Positions 1-11,515 of a stretch of DNA of 64,000 nt are shown piece by piece (positions within the stretch are counted from its first letter, which is position 1; each line of letters begins with the position of its first letter). The DNA is from Taxillus chinensis. Its lineage: Eukaryota > Streptophyta > Magnoliopsida > Santalales > Loranthaceae. Both the position numbers and the translations under genes were made by a program. The notes below the pieces were generated by a model, which was not told where the DNA came from, did no database searches, and saw only the letters and a list, made by a program, of their open reading frames with translations. The stretch spans positions 46,668,249-46,732,248 of the forward strand of contig CM042087.1 in assembly GCA_023512835.1 (NCBI GenBank). Reading direction: 5' to 3'.

Positions 1-1290
1 AGTTCAAGCGAGGAATCGCCTTTACTTAAGCTTCAAGGAGATGTAAAGGCCGCTTATGAAAGCCACATGAAACAAATTGCAGAATTGTTGGAAAGAGTGC
101 AACAGAGGAAGAAAAAATCAACAAAAGCTCAACCTCGCATCGAGAAAGAGCAAAAGAAATCTCGAGGAAGAAGTAGCTTTCACTCATGTGGCTACACCGT
201 AACCAACAGGTTGAAAAGGTAAATCGAAGAAGATGAGGTAGAGAGAGATCCTTCTCCTCTAACAATACAACTTTTCCCACCATTTGAGATAGAGAGCAGT
301 TTGCATCCTGTGGGTGCTGTTCAGAAACGCCCAAAGAAAACTAGAGCCCTAACAAGAAGAGCTCCAACAAGAGCTCAAAAGAAAAAGAGAACTGAGCTAT
401 CATTGGATTTGCTTACAACTCCTCTATGGTCATTTTTGGACATACTTATCCCTCCAGGGCTGGAAACAATCGAATCAAAAGAGAAATATTTCCAGTTTAG
501 AGATTCTAATCAAGAACTCTATAGAACAACCGGACATTTGGAACATTTCCTGGGCCATAGGACTTGAGGAGAATTGTTGGTGTTCGAAATTGGATTGAGT
601 CACCCGATTTGGGTAATTTCATTTTTGCCTTAAGAGATGCGATAAGGAAGGAACCAGAGATTTTTAAACATGGTAAGGACTATGAAGTATTTCCCTTGCT
701 TGCAAATTCTTCTCCCTTTAAGCCAGAGGCGTTGGCTGCATATATGATAGGGAGTGAAGAAGGTTTCCGACCGTGGGTAGATTTAAAAGCTGTTCTAATT
801 CCCATTCATATCTCAAATCATTATATCCCATCAAGTATACAATGGGGAATCGTGTTATCCATGTCTATGATTCCTTGAGAGCAAAAAATACAGGACAGAT
901 TGAAAGAGTTAGCAACCGGGGTTGGAGAATCTTTGCATCAGGCTATGAAGATAGCTCAAATTTATACTTATTTTGGCATGGAGGAACCAGGAGGAACAAT
1001 TGTCCTATTCAGTCCAACCATCACCTCTCCAAGTTGACAATGCAAGTCGTGGGCCTTTTGTTTGTTACTATCTCGATCGCTCTCATGCAAGAACATGGAG
1101 GAAAATGGGATGCACCAAATTCAAACCCGATTTCAGATTAGCCCTTCGTGAATTGATGGCTCAAATGATGTATTATTTTAGTGAGCCACCTCTCCTCGTA
1201 AGAAAAAGAAGAAGAAGGTTTGAACAATTCTTTTTCTCGGTTGTATGTTTTGTTTTTTGTGAATGTGCAAAACTCCAAGTTTGGAGTTGT
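1..1290 (+). pseudogene. Decayed Ulp1-like (C48) cysteine peptidase reading frame
   Basis: A plus-strand coding region running off the left edge. Frame 1 is open from base 1 with one in-frame stop at 220-222 and encodes a Lys/Glu-rich segment. The frame shifts near 560, 845 and 970-1040. The shifted pieces line up as the end of an Ulp1-type peptidase: 'VLIPIHISNHYI' (the His of the usual 'HWVL' site), then 'GNRVIHVYDSLR' (the Asp strand), then 'QVDNASRGPFVCYYLDR' where the family has its 'DSCGVFVC'-like catalytic Cys. That Cys is Arg here, so the product would be inactive even with the frames intact. Ulp1-like domains remove SUMO and are common in plant Mutator-like transposons. Here the frame lies about 1.2 kb upstream of a gypsy-like 3' LTR in the same orientation, so it may be an extra ORF of that element. 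The family call is from motifs only. Confidence 0.6.
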
Positions 1291-2467
1291 TTGTGAAGAT
1301 GCAATGGAATTAATGATGATATGCATTGTTCATATATGAGATTTGGTTATATGGTGAAAGGAGTTGCATGATCAAAAGATGAATTCATGAGGAAAATTTT
1401 TGAAATGTTTATATACAGCATGTTTAAGAATGAAATACTTTTGGAACCAATGGTTACTCATTAATCCCATGCATGAAACTCATGTACTTGGAATGATATC
1501 ATCATATGTTTGAACAAAGACTTGGATCCATAATGAATTGACAACTTTTGAATAAATAACTTGATTCCTTGAATGAGTGAGAGCATAATTTTATTGAGAG
1601 CTATATATTTTGATGAGTGTTCACTTCATGGAAATTAAACTTCAATAAGTTCTTCTATAGTTCTATATTGGTGATTGGATAGTTGGATTGGTGGAGTTGG
1701 AGTCATAGCCCACTTTGTTTAGAATAAGTACAATATTCCAAGTTGTATAAAGTGTTGTATAAAGTGTGTATACTTAAAAAAAAAAAAAGGTTATGAACTG
1801 TGGAGATATATAATCCATCAAAGAACACTTTGTAAGGTTATATAGACTACCGTAGCATAAGCCTTGAAAAAAAAAAAGGTTATGGACTGTGGAGATGTAT
1901 AATCTATCAAGGAAACACTTGTAAGGTTATATAGACTATTGCAGCATAATCCTTTAAAAAAAAAATTGTTACATTTGTATATTTTCAGAGTGCATTGTAC
2001 ATAGAATTTACTTGTACATTAAAAATAGATAAGAAGTGTGTTGGGCATTGTTACTTTTACCATCATTGTGGTCTATGACAAAAACTAATTGGGTAATGGA
2101 ATGATGGTTGAATCACCAAAAAGGATTAGGAAGGCACTTGTTTTAGTTTTAATTCCATGAAAGATTGAGAGAGAGTGAAGTGAGATTACCCTATGAGTGA
2201 GACTGCTTTGCTCATTGTGAGATTGCAAGGAATTAGGAAATTTGTTTAGAATGTTGGTGGTTCAATTGCTTCTTAGTCTCGCAAAGAGAACATATGATTG
2301 TTGGACCGAGAATACAAAACTTCATACATGATACTAAGAGTTAAACCATATGTTTTATAGATGTTTTATTCTTTCACATGCTTTTATATCAATTCACCTC
2401 TTTTACTTTTTGCTATGCCTCATAATTCTAATTGCCTGGGACGAGCAAGTTCTAAGTTTGGAGTTGT
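1291..2467 (+). mobile_element. Non-coding 3' internal part of gypsy-like LTR element
   Basis: No convincing coding frame. The stretch ends with 'gggacgagcaagttctaag' followed by 'tttggagttgt' directly before the LTR start at 2468. This wording is typical of the region before the 3' LTR in plant Tat/Athila-type elements and would hold the polypurine tract. A sister phrase ('ccaagtttggagttgt') occurs near 1275, just after the peptidase frame. The lineage name is from memory of such elements; the position before an LTR is seen directly. Confidence 0.55.
1776..1965. repeat. Two-copy tandem repeat, about 90 bp per unit
   Basis: Units at 1776-1866 and 1867-1955 each begin with a run of A and continue 'ggttatg(a/g)actgtggaga', then 'tataat', and end with a 'gcataa' block. 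A third A-run begins at 1956 without a full unit. The copies differ at several bases. The repeat lies inside the retroelement's non-coding 3' region. Confidence 0.8.
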
Positions 2468-3790
2468 TGTTAGGGGGTTTTTCTAACACATTTTAGTGTC
2501 AAATGAAGGGGATTTCATGATTATAGATCACATCTTTAACTTCATTTTGATGAATTTGAATGATTAATGAACTAACCCCCTAACATAGCATTAGTAGATC
2601 CTTTTGTGGTGTTTTTGTTGTCTTTGAATGGAAAATAGGCCAAGTATAAAGTCCAAAGAAAGAATGAAGGAGCAAGGGACAATCTGCACTGCGGTCATTT
2701 CAAATTTGAAATGACCAAAAAGAAATGACGGGATCAATTGAGTTGACCAGAAGTTCCCGAGAGCTTGATCATTTGAAACGGTCATTTGAAATTGAGTTGA
2801 CCAAATGAATTGACCAGCGGGCGCTTTTCGGACAATGTATTCTGTCGATCAACGAATCCTCATAGATGCCACGTGTACAGCCTGTAATCCTTTATTAAAG
2901 GATCTGACGATGCTCATTCAACCTTTTTGAGAGGGAAACGAGTTTGAATTAATGGAGGGAATAGTTCTAACAGTTAGGGGATGCGGTTATGCAGAGATTT
3001 GTAAGACAAAAAGGGATTTTTGATGTAATTTGGGGGGTCGTTCATTCTGGGGGAGAGGAGAGAAATGTATTGGGTGCTCATAGTAAGAACAATGGTTTTC
3101 TTATTTGCTATGGTAGCTTAAACCTCCATAGGAGGAGGATGGATTTGATGTAAGTTTTTAATTCCTTTTCTTTTGGTTAGTTAATTTGAAATTCCCTGTT
3201 ATGTTTATCAAGTCTTTTGAATTAGCATGTGAGATTTAAGTTCGGCCACCTTAAATCTTGTATAAGGTTAATCAATTATGGATCGAAAGAAGACATTGAT
3301 AACCGGATAGTTAAGAGACTTGATTTGCTAAGATTATAATTTGCGAAAGCCAGTAATCTTGCTTGTAACCTAGTTAGGGTTGGTGTGATGCCAATCTACA
3401 CTCAAACAACTTAAGCACATAATGGGTTGCCCGTCCCCCAAGCTAGGGTATACACACGGCTAGATCACTCGAAAGAGGCTAGTACATGCAAAGGTGTTGG
3501 GTTTTAAACAAAAAGGGGAAGTTTGAATTAATATGCCTTAAGAACAAGAGATTAATTAATTACATTGATTGACATCCAAATCCCTATTTTCTCCCATAAG
3601 AACATTTACATTGCTTTGTTTAATTAAATTACAACATTCAAATTGCTAATGATACAAAACCAACTTTAGATACATCATGGATTTACAAAATGAGCTTTTT
3701 ACTTGATCACTTTCCCTGTGGGTTCGACATCCGGACTTTGAGTCCACTTTATTACTTGTAACGATCCGTATGCTTGCGGAATAGCTAACA
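2468..3790 (+). mobile_element. 3' LTR of a gypsy-like retrotransposon
   Basis: Begins TGTTAG and ends CTAACA, a perfect 6-bp terminal inverted repeat, and follows a polypurine-like tract. It holds the 'cccgtcccccaagctaggg' block shared with the solo LTR at 17492-19313 and a 'ccctgtgggttcgacatcc' block near the end. The base after the LTR is the first base of receptor coding sequence (GAATT at 3791-3795, the expected target duplication). The 5' LTR and the other copy of GAATT would lie left of the window. Confidence 0.75.
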
Positions 3791-5929
3791 GAATTGATCC
3801 AGTGAAACTATTATTTGACAATTGTAAGTCATTGAGTGATCTAAGGTTTCCAATTTGATGAGGAATAGAGCCTGAGAGTTTATTTGTATTGAGAGAGAAG
3901 TTGGTTAAGTTGTTCAAGTGACCAATTGAAGATGGGATTGACCCTGTGAGACTGTTACTTCCCAAGTCAAGAATAGTGAGTGATCTAAGTTTTCCTATTT
4001 CACGAGGAATGGAGCCTAAGAGTTTATTTATACGAAGGTTGAGGGTGGTTAAGTTATTCAAATAACATATTGAAGTTGGAGTTGATCCTGTGAGATTGTT
4101 AATTGACAAGACAAGGACTTTGAGAGATCTAAGGTTTCCTATTGAAGTTGGAATTGATCCAGTGAAACTATTATTTGACAATTGTAAGTCATTGAGTGAT
4201 CTAAGGTTTCCAATTTGACGAGGAATAGAGCCTGAGAGTTTATTTGTATTAAGAGAGAAGTTGGTTAAGTTGTTCAAGTGACCAATTGAAGATGGGATTG
4301 ACCCTGTGAGATTGTTACTTCCCAAGTCAAGAATAGTGAGTGATCTAAGTTTTCCTATTTCACGAGGAATAGAGCCTGAGAGTTTATTTGTATTGAGATA
4401 GAAGTTGGTTAAGTTGTTCAAGTGACCAATTGAAGATGGGATTGACCCTGTGAGATTGTTACTTCCCAAGTCAAGAATAGTGAGTGATCTAAGTTTTCCT
4501 ATTTCACGAGGAATGGAGCTTGAGAGTTTATTTGTACGGAGGTAGAGGATAGTTAAGTTGTTCAAATAACATATTGAAGTTGGAATTGATCCTGTGAGAT
4601 TGTTAATTTCCAAGTCAAGATTATTGAGTAATCTAAGTTTTCCTATTTCACGAGGAATGGAGCCCGAGAGTTTATTTGTATGTAGGTAGAGAGTGGTTAA
4701 GTTGTTCAAATAACCTATTGAAGTTGGAATTGACCCTGTGAGATTGTTAATTGACAAGACAAGGACTTTGAGAGATCTAAGGTTTCCTATTGAAGTTGGA
4801 ATTGATCCAGTGAAATTATTATTTGACAATTGTAAGTAATTGAGTGATCTATGGTTTGCAATTTGATGAGGAATAGAGCCTGAGAGTTTATTTGTATGGA
4901 GATAGAGGTTGGTTAAGCTATTCAAATAACCTATTGAAGCTGGAATTGACCCTGTGAGGTTGTTACTTCCCAATTCAAGAATAGTGAGTGATCTAAGTTT
5001 TCCTATTTCACGTGGAATGGAACCTGAGAGTTTATTTGTACGGAGGTAGAGGGTGGTTAAGTTGTTCAAATAACATATTGAAGTTGGAATTGATCCTGTA
5101 AGATTGTTAATTCCCAAGTCAAGATTATTGAGTAATCTAAGTTTTCCTATTTCACGAGGAATGGAGCCCGAGAGTTTATTTGTATGGAGGTAGAGGGTGG
5201 TTAAGTTGTTCAAATAACCTATTGAAGTTGGAATTGACCCTGTGAGATTGTTAGTTGACAATCGTAAGTCATTAAGTGATCTAAGGTTTCCTATTTCATG
5301 AGGAATGAGGCCAGAAAGGTTATTGGCACCAAGGTATAGGATAGTTAAATGAACTATATCACATATTGACGTTGGAATTTGCCCACTCAGATTATTAAAT
5401 GAAATCCTAAGGTCAGTGAGAGATTTTAACTTTCCTATTTCACTAGGGATGGGGCCAGAGAATTTGTTCCTATGCAAGTATAGGATGGTTAAGCTTTCAA
5501 TGCGATCAATGGCTGAGGGAATTGTTCCAAAGAAAATGTTATTGCTAAGGTCAAGTATGAGGAGGCACGGAAAAGAGTGGAAGGTGAAGTTTCGGAGGGT
5601 CCCTCTCAAGCCCAAATCGGTGAGGTTGATATGAGTTATGCAGCCGTACGTACCGTGACTACAGCCTATTCCAGTCCAGTTGATGCATGGGTTGCTCCTC
5701 CCTGCATCCCAAGAGGACAGAGCAATCTGGCTGTGGTTGTCGAGGCTGGCCCACCAGTTTAGAAGCGAAGCTGCTTCTTCACTTCCAGCATGTCGGTTGA
5801 GTCCCGATGAAGTAGTAGCACTAGATGAAGGTGAAGCTAATGGAATACTAACGATGGAAAAGAGAAAGAGGGCCTGTAGTAGTAGTAGTAGTTGAGGGAG
5901 TGTTTTTTTATGGCAGAGGAGGATGACAT
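3791..5929 (-). pseudogene. MIK2-like LRR receptor kinase, truncated by an LTR element
   Basis: Minus-strand copy beginning at the ATG at 5929 (MSSSSAIKK). One base is missing next to the A7 run that follows codon 6, compared with the intact copies. This shifts the frame in the signal peptide; the correct frame resumes at once and stays open to 3699. That frame encodes the LRR N-cap ([10 protein letters not shown], then [11 protein letters not shown]) and about two dozen 24-residue LRRs of two alternating types. After the last 'FTGSI' the frame enters the LTR in antisense and ends with about 30 foreign residues (LLAIPQAYG to GKVIK). No transmembrane or kinase part remains here; it should lie beyond the left edge if the element is complete. 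Several 144-bp units are nearly identical, a sign of recent internal expansion. A single-base assembly error in the A-run cannot be excluded. Confidence 0.85.
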
Positions 5930-6640
5930 TGTTATGTGTGATGGATGGATTTGGGGGAAAGATAATAGGAATAAGAAGGAAGTGAAGTGGTGCGCTAGCT
6001 GTACGTGGGTATTTATAAGACTCTTGACTACGCAGATGATCTCGTGAGCTCTACATGCAATTGATTTTTCATGTATTCCTTGGCAAACAGAGTTGGGGTT
6101 GGAGAAGTGATGGTCTAGTCCACTCTAAACTCAAAGTCATTGCCCACTTTATAAGTGGAAGGAACGCGGTAAGGAATGGGAGCCACCAAATTAAATTGTA
6201 AATTGATTGATAGTTGAGTTCACAGTGAGACCTCGACCACACGATGAAATTTTAACAGTGTGACGCTGCTATATTGGTTCTATTTTAATTTCCTATTCTA
6301 ACCCTCTTCATACTTCTTACCTCGGGTATAAAGTAAAGCTGCTGCAATGCTTTTTCTTCTCTCCGCGTGATATGTGAATCTCGCTTCATGGAAACTAATT
6401 TCTTTCTCTGAATCCCAGTCGATGAGGGTAATTGTGGTCACTCATGATTCGAACTTGGCCTTGGAGTGCTTTTTTTATATAAAACAAGGCCAAACCTGGT
6501 CTACTCAAGCAACTCAACTCACAAAATACATAAAATACTAAAGCCTCAGCCCCCGAGATCACACAAAATACAAAAGCATGCACCGTCATGGTTGCACTGG
6601 AATAGGAAGTGCAATCAAACAAATGCAGCTTAAATTGAGA
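5930..6640 (-). repeat. Receptor 5'-flank module, copy 1
   Basis: Shared with 10921-11460, 24422-25250, 31428-32330, 48291-48900 and 55900-56790. Landmarks are the TATA block, a 'cctcgggtataaag' block near 6330, 'ctctccgcgtgatatg', 'cccagtcgatgagggtaatt' and an 'aacaaggccaaacctgg' segment. It is probably the promoter and upstream region of the receptor genes. Open frames in it are short and unrecognised. Confidence 0.75.
6010..6017 (-). promoter_or_regulatory. TATA box of truncated receptor gene
   Basis: Minus-strand TATAAATA, 81 bases upstream of the ATG at 5929, inside a block conserved in all six receptor 5' flanks. Confidence 0.55.
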
Positions 6641-7222
6641 AGGGAGACTGCTTCCGAAGGGCGTGTGCCTTCAGCCATGTCGCAAGAACAGCGCTCTAAT
6701 ACCATGTTCTGGGAAGATTTATGATTTTTTGGAGATTAAACTATTCTGTAAATTATGTAGGCACTTCGAGGGGCCTTGTCCTCCACCATGTGCTTTCACA
6801 ATTTGTAGGAATCTCGATGATTCTCTTTTATTTCCCGGTTCTCATATTTAAACCAAATTACAAGCATAACTTTGACCCACTAACTGCCCGTTGACACAAC
6901 TGACCAACTCCTTTCTTAACCAACACATTAATTGACAGACATAATGCATACAACTCCCTGCATAAATAAACGGAAAGTCTAGCTAATAGCAGGTGTAATT
7001 GTGTAGAAAAAACCTATGTGCCGTTAAATTGGCATGAAAAACAAATTAATAAAAAAATTAATATGTGAAAATGACAATGAGAATGTCATACACGAACTAC
7101 TTGTGTAACCTACCTATCTCTAAGTAGTATTGCCTCAATAAATAAAAATAAGAGAAAAAATAATTACAGTACACATGTTGCGGAACTAAAGCATTTTTTA
7201 TTTGCACATAACACACTTACTT
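6641..7222 (-). mobile_element. Eroded gypsy primer-binding site and LTR remnant, copy 1
   Basis: Contains 'gctctaatacca' (a mutated minus-strand primer-binding site, elsewhere TGGTATCAGAGC) followed by 'tgttctgggaag' at 6705. It matches the remnants at 26556-26960, 32880-33230 and 57338-57700. Similarity continues to about 7222, into what is the VIP3 3' flank in other copies. The right end of the LTR could not be fixed. Confidence 0.5.
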
Positions 7223-9090
7223 TTTCTGGAATATTTATACTATCTGATTTGACTAAATAGTCCTGAAATAAAAAAATGGACCAGTTCAAGCCTAATTGCA
7301 CAGCTAAATAATGTAAAACCTCTCTCATTTGGATTAATTCAATTTGAAAAATAAGACTTTATCTTGAAATTAAAATCTTATTTCTCGAATTGAAGTTCAG
7401 AAAAAAAACCGAATTAAACTTTCTTTGCAGTTCTCTTTGGTCATCTTCTACCTCTCATATATCTTTTTCCATCATCTTCTACCTCTCACCCACCACTTAG
7501 GATTTTCACCCTCATACATCAAATACACTTAAAATCAATCAAAATTAGATCAAAATTAATCTTTTCTTATCATAAATTATATAAGATTACTCAATTAATA
7601 TCAATTCATCTTATTTGTGCAACATCATACATTTCCAAATATCAACCCTCAACCATGGCAAATTGGCAATTGACAATAGTACTCTTACTATCCTAGTATG
7701 TATCACCAGGTTGAATGAATGTATTAATCAGAAAGATCATAATATAATTTTTTTTTTCTCTTATAACGAGCTCTTTTTCTTTCTTTCTTTTTTTCGTGAT
7801 AAGGCTTTGCTTTCGTTTTATTGTTACTTTACTGTCCTCCTCTTTAAAGCAGGGACAATTCAATATGCATGTTACTCTCAACTTTTGATGAATCATTCAG
7901 TGCACTTTTAATTTTTCTCTGGAATTATCAATTGATCATGAATTTTATTTAGGTTGTGGGTAGTCTAAATTACCCCTATATATCGAGATCTTCGGAACTA
8001 AGGCAACATTAATGGTTTGGAGTTTGGAACCTGACCTGAGGTTTCAAGTCCTCTGCATACGTAGTAGATTCATTATTGGGGAAAATTTTGCCTGCGGCCT
8101 TTGCTAAATTATTAGCAGTCGCTGCTTTTTGAAAGCAGTCTTCATTATATCTTTTTGAAAGCATGTGCAGAATCGGACACGCAACTACGCATGCAAGTAC
8201 CATTTATTTTTAAAAATAGTTTTCTTTAATGAATATATATATATAATTTTTGTAACTTGAAAAAAAAAAACATTCAAAATCGGCTCTTTTATGATAGTAT
8301 AAAAGCTAATATATATATTTAAAAAGAAAACTGTTTACGAATATTGAATATTTAAAAAATTATGTTACGTATATTAAATAATAATTAATCAACATGATCT
8401 CCATTTGTTTTGGGAAAAATTATTTTTGAGAGTATTTTTTCAATTTTCTGATAAGAGAGAAAACAATAGTAGTGAAAGAGAGTTCACGCTTGAGAGAGTG
8501 TTTGTGATAAAATCTGGTACCTCCAAGAGAAGAGAAGGGGTGAATTTAAAGATTGATTTCTTGTAAATTAGAGCATATGACTAGAAAATAACCAATCAAT
8601 CAAGCATAATTTGATATAAATTAAAAGATACTCTGTTATTTGGTTTTATAACGCTAACCTTTGAATTCTAATAGGTCTCATGATTTTTTTTCCTATTCAC
8701 TCAACATTTATACTTTCAATTTACATAAAAAATCAAGTCTTTGCCATTTTTTTATTTGCTTTAAAATTATATATCTTGAAATCCATAATATTAGTTTCAT
8801 AGTTATGTTGTATGGACATTGGCACATTCCATACAACATTCTGATTGTTAAATAATTTAGATTTTAACAATTTGATTAAAATAATTTAATATATAAAATA
8901 ATAATTATATGTTGAAAGAGCACGTCAACATATAATTGTTAAATAATTTAGATTTTACATGTTGATTAATATTTATTTTCAATATATAAAATATGATAAA
9001 ATTTATAATTAAGTACATGATTAAATAAAATATTATAATCTCTATAACCCCAAAATGTTAAAAAAAAAAAGATAATTGAATTAAAATTAG
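7223..9090. other. AT-rich intergenic stretch, no gene seen
   Basis: No supported coding frame. It holds simple AT-rich DNA, a 27-bp hairpin (9-bp arms, ATATGTTGA...TCAACATAT) at 8907-8933, and a near-repeated 'ttgttaaataatttagattt' near 8845 and 8936. Nothing else is recognisable. Confidence 0.6.
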
Positions 9091-9240
9091 AAAGGGGTTG
9101 GGCTGGAGAAAGATGGGCTAATGGACTTGAGTGGGATGGAATTTGTCTAATAAGCCTGCTGAGTTGAAAGGTTTCGGCCTTTTGGGCAGGCTGGGCTTTA
9201 ATAACAGTTGAAAGAAACTTGTGCACATTCCATGGGGTTC

Positions 9241-9432
9241 TCAAGTGGTAGGGCCGGCTGCTGCATTCTCCACTGTCCCGCATCGACTCTGTCTGTCCCC
9301 ACCGGCGACGAAGCCAAGCGATGCAACCGCGGCAGGATCCAAGGCCGACTTTCCCAATTCCAGACACACGACGTTGACTTCAACTTGCTCGTTCGGAGTT
9401 CGAGCCTCCGTTTCCGGCGGTTGATCGGCCAT
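9241..9432 (-). CDS. Possible orphan first exon, 63 codons, unknown
   Basis: A GC-rich island in AT-rich DNA with an ATG at 9432 and a frame beginning MADQPPETEARTPNEQ, continuing through 'LELGKSALDPAAVASLG' to a stop at 9241. The acidic, Pro/Ala-rich start resembles first exons of many plant proteins, but I do not recognise the family. The frame may really end earlier at a splice site or deletion point. Since the pieces around it are captured fragments, this may be another. The other frames of the same island are also open, which weakens the case. Confidence 0.25.
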   Translation of the reverse strand: MADQPPETEARTPNEQVEVNVVCLELGKSALDPAAVASLGFVAGGDRQSRCGTVENAAAGPTT

Positions 9433-9584
9433 CAACGGCAACGCAGCCGTTTCGGAATCGGAACCTATAATAATCCTTTTTTTAGGGCAGGAATACAAAG
9501 CATAATTTTTCTTCGGAACAAAGAAAATGATGAGCAACTGAGACAAGACTTTTAATGGAAGAACAATTCATTGGCAGGGATCTA

Positions 9585-9712
9585 ACAACGTACCACAACA
9601 ACATCAACAACAATTACTATGCCCCTATGATCATGAGGATCCCCGTAGGCACTACTTCATGAGTCTAAATAGAGATAAAATGGTAATCCCCTGGGCCAGC
9701 CATTGACTGTAA
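9585..9712 (-). pseudogene. PDHB: Pyruvate dehydrogenase E1-beta remnant
   Basis: About 100 bases matching the intron and exon edge of the E1-beta fragment at 43185-43280 (shared 'gtaccacaacaacatcaaca' and 'gagtctaaatagagataaa'). It ends in a damaged form of the exon coding 'RMGDPQG' and joins LRR sequence at about 9713. The join implies one deletion that removed the rest of the E1-beta fragment and the kinase half of the next receptor copy. Confidence 0.5.
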
Positions 9713-10920
9713 GATTTCCTATTTCACGAGAAATGAATGGAACCTGAGAGATTATTTGCATGGAGGTAGAGCATAGCTAAATTGTTTAAATAACTTATTA
9801 AAGTTGGAATTGACCCTATAAGATTATTAATTGACAAGTCAAAATTATTGAGTGATCTAAGATTTCCTACTTCATGAGGAATGGAGTCTAAGAGTTTATT
9901 TCTATCGAGGAAGAGAATGGTTAAGCTGTTCAAATAACGTATTGAAATTGGAATTGATCTCGTGAGATTGTCACTTGGCAATTCTAAGTCATTGAATGAT
10001 CTAAGATTTCCTATTTCACAAGGAATGGAACCTAAGAGATTACTTGTATAGAGGTAGAGGATAGCTAAATTGTTTAAATATCCTATTGAAGTTGGAATTG
10101 ACCCTGTGAGATTATTATTTGACAAGTCAAGATTATTGAGTGATCTAAGGTTTTCTACTTCATGAGGAATGGAGCCTGAGAGTTAATTTCTATTGAGGAA
10201 GAGGATGGTTAAGCTGCTCAAATAATCTATTAAAGTTGTAATCGATCATGTGAGATTGTTACTTTCTAAAAAAAGCTCTTTGAGTGATTTAAGGTTTCCT
10301 ATTTCACGAGGAATAAGGCCAAAGAGGTAGTTAGCACTAAGGTATAAAGTAGTTAAATGGGCTATATCACATATTGATGTTGGAATTTGCCCACTCAATG
10401 ATTAAATGAAATGTTAAGGTGAATGAGAGATTTTAACTTTCCTATTTCACTAGGGATGGAGCCATAGAATTTGTTCCAGTACAGGTAGAGGATGGTTAAG
10501 CTTTCAATGCGATCAATGGTGAGGGAATTATTCCAAAGAAAATGTTATTGCTAAGGTCAAGTTTGAGGAGGCAAGGAAAACAGTGGAAGGTGATGTTTTG
10601 GAGGGGGTCCCTCTCAAGCCCAAACTGGTGAGGTTGATATGAGTTATGCAGCCGTACGTACCGTGACTGCAGGCTATTCCAGTCCAGTTGATGCATAGGT
10701 TGCTCCTCCCTGCAGCCCAAGAGGAGAGAGCAGTCTGGCTGTGGTTGTCGAGGGTGGCCCTCCAGTTTAGAAGGGAAGCTGCTTCTTCACTTCCAGCTCG
10801 TCGGATGAGTGCTGGTGTAGTAGCAGTACTAGAGGAAGGTGAAGCTAATTGAAGACTAACGATGGAAAAGAGAAAGAGTAGTTGAGGGAGTGTTTTTTTG
10901 ATGGCTGGGGAGGATGACAT
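9713..10920 (-). pseudogene. MIK2-like LRR receptor, N-terminal half only
   Basis: Starts at the ATG at 10920 ([15 protein letters not shown]) with a normal signal peptide and LRR N-cap through 'THINLTSLGLRGT'. Two extra G in a G-run near 10605 then shift the frame. LRR sequence continues in other frames (10496-10720 and 9724-10125) with further shifts and stops. About a dozen LRRs remain. Transmembrane and kinase regions are absent, replaced by the E1-beta remnant at 9712. No functional receptor could be made; a short secreted N-cap peptide is possible in principle. Confidence 0.85.
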
Positions 10921-11460
10921 TGTTATGTGTGATGGATATTTGATTTGGGTGTGAAAGATAATAGGAATAAGAAGGAAGTAAGTGTTGCGCTAGCTCTACG
11001 TGGGTATTTTATAGGACACCTGACTACGCAGATGATCTCGTGAGCTCTAACATTGACAGCAAATTTGTAGAGTGGGCCAATTCGAATGTCAACTCATCCG
11101 AATTTGTAAGCTAGCAAATTTGCTAGCTGCTTTATTGGTTCTGTAAGACTCAATGGCGTTGCCAAAGGATGACGCTGCTATATATATTAATTGGTTCTAT
11201 TTAATTAGCTGTTTTATTTTAAATATTATTTTAATTAGCTATTATTTCTATTGTAATGTCCTATTCTAAGCCTGATCTCCATACGATAGGATGCCTCGCC
11301 TGCCCAACAAGGCCACCTAGGAGGCAAATCCAGTTTAAAACAATGCCAAACCTCTTCTACTCTAAATACGAAAAGACCGTCATGGTTGCAGTGGAATAGG
11401 AAGCCTCCAATCAACATCTAAAGATCAAGAGCGCCACGATAGATGGACAACTCAATAGCA
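10921..11460 (-). repeat. Receptor 5'-flank module, copy 2 (shortened)
   Basis: Carries the start-proximal part of the module and the 'ggaataggaagcctccaatc' end. The 'cctcgggtataaag' block and the gypsy remnant are missing or unrecognisable. Confidence 0.6.
11005..11013 (-). promoter_or_regulatory. TATA box of half receptor copy
   Basis: Minus-strand TATAAAATA, 85 bases upstream of the ATG at 10920, in the conserved 'tacgtgggtattttatagg' block. Confidence 0.5.
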
Positions 11461-11515
11461 CATGCCCTTACTAAAACTCGAATCCTGGCAATGCATTGAT
11501 AATTAAGGCGAGCGT

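Noticed and set aside
1..1290. Active SUMO peptidase gene
   Set aside because: The frame is broken at several points and the catalytic Cys position encodes Arg.
5416..5895. Plus-strand open frames opposite the receptor starts (also at 23916-24386, 31077-31392, 47605-48246)
   Set aside because: They are antisense shadows of the signal peptide, N-cap and first LRRs and recur only because those regions are duplicated.
6395..6622. Minus-strand frame repeated in several 5' flanks (24987, 56560)
   Set aside because: It is similar only because the flank is duplicated; reading frame and length are not conserved between copies.
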